Shown piece after piece: positions 58,412-64,000 of a stretch of 64,000 nt of DNA. Numbering within the stretch: position 1 is the stretch's first letter; the number at the start of each line of letters is the position of its first letter. A model generated the notes under the pieces. The model saw only the letters and a program-made list of their open reading frames with translations. It did no database searches and was not told the DNA's origin. The DNA comes from Glycine soja (lineage: Eukaryota; Streptophyta; Magnoliopsida; Fabales; Fabaceae), in contig NC_041006.1 in assembly GCF_004193775.1 (NCBI RefSeq), positions 28,509,013-28,573,012 on the forward strand, in the 5' to 3' direction. A program made the translations under genes and the position numbers.

Positions 58412-58954
58412 GGATTGATTGGTTGATTGAAATATTAATGTTTCATGATTGATTGATTTTTGATTCTAAGATGTTGATTATGTTTGATTGGTGTGTTATT
58501 GTGTGATTGATACTTGTTTGATTAAATTAAATGAGTATTAGTGTTGATGATTGATATAGTTAGATGTTTTTAGCATAGACATAGATAATTTTTAGAGGAA
58601 CAAGCCTAGTTAGTGTTCTGGTAATCGATTAACATTACGTGTAATCGATTACATAAGAACATATAGCCTGTAATCGATTACAGCAGCCTGTAATCGATTA
58701 CCAGAAGGCTAAATGCTCCTGTAATCGACTACCAAACCTTGTAATCGATTACATAACACCATCTTCTATAAATACTCACTTAAACCAGAAGCGTTGCACA
58801 GCCACACTCCCTTCGACGTGCTTCTTCTTTCCTAATCTTCAAACCTTCATATCTCCCTCAATTCTTAACCAAATCACGTCCCACAAAGCCCAATCTTCAT
58901 CATTTTCACTCCTCTTTCAATTCCACCAATTGAAATTTGTTAAAACTTCATCAA
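58412..58954 (+). other. Sirevirus pol to third-ORF spacer with palindromes
   Basis: 543 bp with no ORF. The first part is TGATTGATT-rich. From 58621 to 58752 there are four perfect GTAATCGATTAC palindromes (58641, 58670, 58690, 58741) and two near copies (58621, 58721), followed by CTATAAATA at about 58764, a possible TATA box for a subgenomic transcript. Confidence 0.7.
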
Positions 58955-60085
58955 ATGGCAGAATCATCGAAGAAGTGAAAGGGAACGTCCTCCACCACCG
59001 TTGCTGCTGGCCATCGCCGCCACAGACCATCTGAAGCACCCACAACACCAAGTCATCCTTCCTTATCATCTCCATGATCATCTACTCTATTTTCTTCAGA
59101 TGATCAACGTCTACGGTACAACTCTCAATTTTCTTCTAGGATCATCTTAGACCTTAAGTACCTAGACACAAATTTCTTTAATGATGAGGCATTTGACTGT
59201 TATCAAGTGTTTCAAAACTCTGGATTAATTGATTTTATGTCCTTAAAATTGCCTTACTATCCAGAACTCGTTAAATTCTTTTACAGTAATTTAAAAATTC
59301 AGGATGGTATTATTGACTCTGAGGTGCATGGTATTTCTATGATCATTGATCAATCTCTGTTCTTTTCATTAACTAGATTACCCAGTCAAGGTGCACCTTT
59401 TGAGGGCACCATTGTTGATGACTGGAAATTCGACTATTCTAGTCATGATGCTCACTGTATGGTTTGTAATGACCAGGCTGAAATGACCAATAGATTGCTG
59501 GCCAGATCATTAACCTTTGATTGTCGCATCATGCACTATATTATCATTAGAATTTTGCTTCCTCATTCTTCTAATTTGGCTCAAGCCTCTGAGGAGGACT
59601 TGATTTTGATGTGGGCTTTCCTTATCGGTCGTTAGATCGACTGGGCTCACTTGGTTATGTACCAAATGCATAAGGCATTACGGGCCAATGCACCTCTTCC
59701 ATATCCTCAATTGGTCACTCTTTTTCTCCGTCATTTTCAAATTCCTCTTGATGATGAACCTTTTGTTCAAGTCAAGCGATCTTTTGCCATTGGTGCTGGT
59801 GCAGTAACTTTATTTGGTTATAGTAAGGATCGTGATGGACAATGGCTAAAGAAGGACACGCTACCTCTGCAAGACGAGCGTACTCTCTCTCCTCCTCCTC
59901 AGCGGGATGATTCCTCAGCCCTTATGAATGAAGTTCTTTCGGAATTAAGGGGCCTCCGCACCTATGTTGGCGAACGCTTTGATTCCTTGGATGGTCGCTT
60001 TGAAGGCATGGATACCCGCATCACCCAACTTGAAGAGGATGTGACTTATCTTCGTCGGTGCTTTGATCTTCCACCACTGTCTTAG
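58955..60085 (+). pseudogene. Sirevirus third (env-position) ORF, three stops
   Basis: ATG at 58955 starts a 376-codon frame with in-frame stops at 58976 (TGA), about 59078 (TGA) and 59633 (TAG). The N-terminal part is S/T/P-rich. The middle (FFNDEAFDCYQVFQNSGLID) resembles the 'putative plant transposon protein' domain found at this position in many Sirevirus-like and plant elements. The C-terminal part is a coiled coil built on MDTRITQLEEDVTYLRR. I see no signal peptide or clear membrane anchor, so a true envelope role is doubtful. Confidence 0.75.
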
Positions 60086-60500
60086 TTTTTAGATTATTAT
60101 TATCTTTTATTTTAAGCCGTGTATTTGGCTATGCTTTTTAAGTTATCATTTTTCTGAACTTTGGTTATATTTCGGTATTTGGCACTTAGTATTTTATGAT
60201 TGGTTTATATTTGGTTTTGACTTATGAATGATTGAATTATATTTGGTTTTGACTTATGATTGATTATGTGAAATTTAGTTATATCATCTTGTGTTGATTA
60301 CCACGCACTTTGGCTTTTTGATGTTGCCAAAGGGGGAGAGAAATAGGGTGGTGTAGAAGCTTAGAAATCAAGTGATCATTAATTCCAAAACATAGGGGGA
60401 GTATGAAATGAGTGAACATAACATTATATCTTGCATATACTTTGCTTGTATCTTGATTTCAGGAATTAAATTAAATTGTCATCATCAAAAAGGGGGAGAT
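60086..60500 (+). promoter_or_regulatory. Sirevirus pre-LTR region with three polypurine tract-like motifs
   Basis: CCAAAGGGGGAGAGAAATAGG (60327-60347), ACATAGGGGGAG (60390-60401) and ATCAAAAAGGGGGAGA (60484-60499) occur in succession before the 3' LTR. The last is the functional PPT position. Repeated PPT-like motifs at this place are a known Sirevirus signature. Confidence 0.8.
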
Positions 60501-61553
60501 TGTAGAAGCAAAGATTTTGACTTTGATGTTTTGATGCCATATGAACATGCGCTTCTCAAGTTAAGATCAAGACAAAAATCCAAGAATACAGGATACAACA
60601 TCAAGAAGATCTCTAGTGATTTAGGAAGGGAATTCCAAATTGAAACAACAAAAGGTTTGGCCAAGAAATTTAAGCTAAAATGTCTTTTCAAGAGATTTAC
60701 TCTCTGGTAATCGATTACCAGTGGCCAACATGATTTATAACAGTCATTAGAAAATTTGAATTCAAATTTTACATTGTGTAATCGATTACACATGGATGGT
60801 AATCGATTACCAGCAATTATTGAACATTTTGATTCAAATTTTAAAGCCTGTAATCGATTACACAAATCTTGTAATCGATTACCAAAGGAGAATTTCAGAA
60901 AATAATTTCTAAGAGTCACATTTGTCCAAAAGGTTTTTGAATGACCATCAAAGGTCTATTTATATGTGACTTGGAACACGAATTTGCTTAGAGTTTTTCA
61001 GAACAAAAAGGTCTTATCCTCTCAAAAAGCAAAATCATCGTATCCTTTTAAAAATTCCTTGGCCAATACACTTGCAATTCAATAAGGAATTATTTGAGTG
61101 CTTAATTGTTCAATCTATCTCTTTCAAGAGAGATTTCTTCTTCTTCTCTTCATCTTATTTCTGAAAAGGGATTAAGAGACCGAGGGTCTCTTGTTGTAAA
61201 GAAATTTGAACACAAAGGAAGGATTGTCCTTGTGTGGTTCAGATCTTGTAAAGGGCTTTTGCAAGATAGTGGAACTCTCAAGTGGGTTGCTTGGGGACTG
61301 GACATAGGCACAAAGGTGTGGCCGAACCAGTATAAATTTGAGTTTGCAATCTCTCTTCCCTTAAACTCTTTTATTGATTATTGCTTATTGCTTCTATTTA
61401 GTAAGATTAATTTGCATTATTATTTAGGGGTTCATTTTGAAAGGAATCTTAGGATTTGGGTTAAAATCAAAATAGAATTTTTAATTAGGAAAAGTTTTTG
61501 ATATCTTAATTCAACACCCCCTTCTTAAGATATCTGAGGCCACTTGTCTAACA
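60501..61553 (+). repeat. Sirevirus 3' LTR
   Basis: 1053 bp, TGTAGAAGC to CTAACA, matching the 5' LTR closely. It has five perfect GTAATCGATTAC palindromes (60707, 60778, 60799, 60850, 60871), two of which are degraded in the 5' copy. Confidence 0.95.
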
Positions 61554-61558
61554 AGTTG

Positions 61559-62502
61559 TCCTACTAGCCTTTGGTATCTCCCTTTGTCTATGCTTGCTGA
61601 ATTTGAGCATTGAAAGAGTTTATGATTTTGTTCAATTGGTGTATCAACTGGTTTACTTCCAAGCAGCCCCGTTTCCGATAGTAAGTCAAGAGTATATTTT
61701 ATTTGGCATAGAAAAATACCATGTTTTGATCTAGCTACTTCAATACCCAAAACATATTTGAGGTTTCCAAGTTGTTTCATCTCAAATTCAGATGCAAGGT
61801 ATTGTTGCAAACTAGAAATATCATCTTGGTCATTTCCTGTAACAATCATGTCATCTACATATATAATCAAAGCTGTAATTTTTCCTTTTCCTCTCTTCAA
61901 AATAAGGTGTGATCAGAGTTACTTGCTCTATAGCCAAAAACCTTCATAGACTTGGTAAACCTTCCAAACCATGCTCTTGGGGATTGTTTTAATCCATATA
62001 GAGCCTTCTTTAATTTGCAAACCTTCATTCCATTTGAATCTGTCATGCCTGGTGAGGAATCCATATAAATTTCTTTTAAAATTTCTCCATATAGAAAAGA
62101 ATTTTTCACATAAAATTGTAGAAGAGACCAATCTTGGTTTGCTGCTAGCGACAAAAGTATTCTCACAGTGTTGAGCTTGGGTACCGGTGCAAACGTCTCT
62201 TGGTAATCTACACCATAAGACTGAGTGTAACCTTTAGGCACAAGTCGTGCTTTATACCTCTTAATAGTTCCATCAGATTTGTGTTTGATTGTGAATACCC
62301 ATTTGCAGTCCACAGTTTTCTTCCCTCTTGGTAAGGACACAAGATCCCAAGTGTTGTTTTTTTCTAAAGCTGCCATCTCATCAACCATTGTTTCGGTCCA
62401 TCTAGGATCTGCCAAAGCTTCCTGTATATTACCAGGAATAGAAATTGAAGATAATTGAGATACAAATGATGCATATGACTGGGATAACTTGTGATATGAC
62501 AC
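61559..62502 (-). pseudogene. Copia-2 reverse transcriptase
   Basis: Blocks: [39 protein letters not shown], then after a frameshift near 61900 the catalytic ALIIYVDDMIVTGND and MKQLGNLKYVLGIEVA. GRYQRLVG is the last phrase before the AGTTG duplication; the matching QLIYLSHTRPDI is on the other side of the Sirevirus. Confidence 0.9.
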
Positions 62503-64000
62503 ATATTTACTAATGGGATATTTAACTTTGGGGAGGTCTGGTTCATATTTAGTTGGAGGTTGACCATGATTAGAGCAAGGTGGAAGATTATTTGGACAAT
62601 AGTAGACTTAGTGTTTGGTGTGCTGGTGGTCTCACACAGACAAGGATCAAATTTATGATCGGTTTCATCTAAATTAGTATTATCAAGGGTAGGATCAAGA
62701 GAAACAATTTCATGATCAATTTCATCTACATTAGTATTATCAGATATAGGATCAAAAGGTACCTCTGAAGAGTCAAGCCGAACCTGTGGAGAAGATTGAG
62801 CCAATTGGTTATGATCAGAAGACACTGTATTATCCAAAAAAGAATTGTCCATCTTTAGGATTGGCTCACTTCCTACAGAATGATCCTCACACGATAATTT
62901 ATCTTTACAATATAATTTTATATCTGAGATATCAAACATACTAATATCATGATTATGCACTTCACTTTCATTTCCTCCCTGAAGTGTAGAATCAACATAA
63001 AAAAATTATGCTCATTAAATGTCACATCCATAGAGATATAAAATTTCTTTGATGGTGGATGGTAAGCACGATAACCTTTTTGAGTTGATCCATAACCCAA
63101 CAAAAACACATTTGATAGCTCGTTCTTCAAGCTTTGTACTTTGATGTGGGTGTAAGTGAACAAATATAACACATCCAAAAACATGAGGTGGTAAATAAAC
63201 CATGGAAGGAAGGATAAAATGATCAGACAATACATCTAGAGGCCTTCTAAAGTTAAGCCCACTAGAAGGGGTTTGATTAATCAAATAAACTGTAGAGCTC
63301 ACAGCCTCACCCCATAAATGAGACAGGACATTACCATCTATCAAAAGTGATCTTGTTACCTCTAATATATGTCTATTTTTCCTCTCAGCCACTCCATTTT
63401 GTTGTGGTGAATAAGGACATGTGGTTTGATGCAAGATTCCATTAGAGTTCATGAACTCTATTAATTCAGTCTTAAAATATTCCCCTTCATTGTCTGATCT
63501 AATGACCTTAATATATGTGTTAAATTGTGTAGCTATCATATGATGAAAGGAACGAAACACATCACACACATCACTTTTATGTTTAAGCAAATACACCCAG
63601 GTTACCCGAGTACAATCATCAACAAAACTGATAAACCATTTTTTCCCATTATGCGTAGATTGTGGGGCAGGGCCCTAAACATCTGTGTGCATTAATGAAA
63701 AAGGAAAATCAGTTTTTTATTGCTTAAAGGAAACACAACACGATGGCTTTTTGCCTTTACACAAGTTTCACAAAGAAAATCAGAAATATTGCATTTATGA
63801 AATAGCGATGGAAACAATTTTTTTAGATAACCAAAAAAGGGATGTCCCAATCGTCTATGCCATAGCCATATTTCCCTTTTGTTTTTATCTTGTACGTGTT
63901 AATTCGCAAGACAAACCAATGCTCCTTTATAGGTTTGTTGTGAGACATTTTCCAGATAATACAGTCCTTCACTCTCCCTACGACTGCCAATCTTCTCCTT
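62503..64000 (-). pseudogene. Copia-2 integrase and spacer
   Basis: Integrase zinc motif (HRRLGHP and CETCVKAKSH) near 63760-63860, core with FISFVDDCTRVTWVY, VIRSDNEGEYF and YSPQQNGVAERKNRH (D, D, E). The 62503-63000 part is the acidic spacer between integrase and RT. Stops near 63900, 63690 and 62960 break it. Confidence 0.87.

Larger units (their letters stand above)
52455..61553 (+). mobile_element. Sirevirus (SIRE1-like copia) with env-position ORF, 9.1 kb
   Basis: A perfect AGTTG duplication (52450-52454 and 61554-61558) encloses LTRs of 1100 bp (52455-53554) and 1053 bp (60501-61553). A primer site TGGTATCAGAGC (53557-53568) and a purine tract CATCAAAAAGGGGGAGA (60483-60499) are present. 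Gag, pol and a third ORF downstream of pol occur in Sirevirus order. It cuts copia-2 exactly between RT and RNase H. Disabling changes: a stop in gag, a 28-bp duplication and other shifts in pol, three stops in the third ORF. LTR similarity shows that it is a fairly recent arrival, although it is not intact. Confidence 0.95.
51594..64000 (-). mobile_element. Ty1-copia element (copia-2), split by a Sirevirus and running off the window
   Basis: The 3' LTR (51594-51791, TG...CA) is followed on the minus strand by a purine tract TTGAGTGGGGG. RNase H (51800-52449), then after the Sirevirus gap reverse transcriptase (61559-62502), integrase (63015-63700) and the gag-pre-integrase zinc motif (LWHRRLGHP at about 63850) occur in copia order. 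The 5' LTR, gag and protease lie beyond 64000. Frames are broken in many places. Confidence 0.9.

Noticed and set aside
59207..59635. Env-position frame as an independent host gene
   Set aside because: It lies inside the Sirevirus between pol and the PPT and runs in frame with an upstream ATG at 58955, so it belongs to the element.
58621..60882. Palindromes as a CRISPR array or satellite
   Set aside because: Spacing is irregular, the intervening DNA is ordinary LTR sequence, and the host is a plant.
1..64000. tRNA or rRNA genes
   Set aside because: I found no cloverleaf-type TTCGA/GGTTCGAATCC box context or rRNA-like sequence; tRNA-related strings are retrotransposon primer sites next to LTRs.

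Overview
This is a plant nuclear window, almost certainly from a legume and most likely soybean or a close relative. That reading rests on the AT-rich non-coding DNA, GT-AG introns, a HOS15-type WD40 gene, a PPR-DYW gene, a plant subtilase, and LTR retrotransposons of types abundant in soybean: a Sirevirus like SIRE1 and an Athila/Diaspora-like gypsy element. The species call is inference. I see no rRNA, tRNA, CRISPR array or bacterial feature.

Layout. 1-5900 has no gene. It holds a 252-bp tandem array (about 2692-4845) with a foldback element inside one unit, and a Helitron-like 3' end near 5091. 5910-9311 is a Mutator-like element with a 10-bp target duplication, and a second Mutator-like element (7263-8810, 9-bp duplication) is nested in it. 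9590-26741 (+) is the one intact host gene I can reconstruct: a 14-exon HOS15/TBL1-like gene, 624 codons, whose phases close across every exon. Its introns hold a hAT-like element, MITEs, LINE and LTR relics, and in intron 10 a 6.1-kb Ty1-copia element whose 5' LTR carries a further Mutator-like insertion.

27665-45080 (-) is one broken PPR-DYW gene resembling Arabidopsis ELI1. It faces HOS15 tail to tail. Two gypsy elements, 28270-33596 and 34851-45054, are inserted in its coding sequence with perfect 5-bp duplications. The coding phase continues across both sites when they are read through, but stops and frameshifts kill the gene independently.

45081-50690 is gene-free and contains an old Sirevirus-like 3' end and LTR, with another LTR-like block inside it. 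50705-51593 (-) is the C-terminal part of a subtilase pseudogene. It is cut by a minus-strand copia element (51594 to beyond the window end), which is itself cut between reverse transcriptase and RNase H by a 9.1-kb Sirevirus (52455-61553, +). That Sirevirus keeps both LTRs, gag, pol and an env-position ORF, all with disabling mutations.

The genes do not form a pathway. The theme is layered transposition: the order of insertion can be read from target-site duplications, with one host gene surviving and two lost. I found no clearly new biological system. The points most worth checking are a duplicated exon-1 end and splice donor in the HOS15 gene, the Helitron-like tandem array, and the Mutator elements that carry coding-like DNA.
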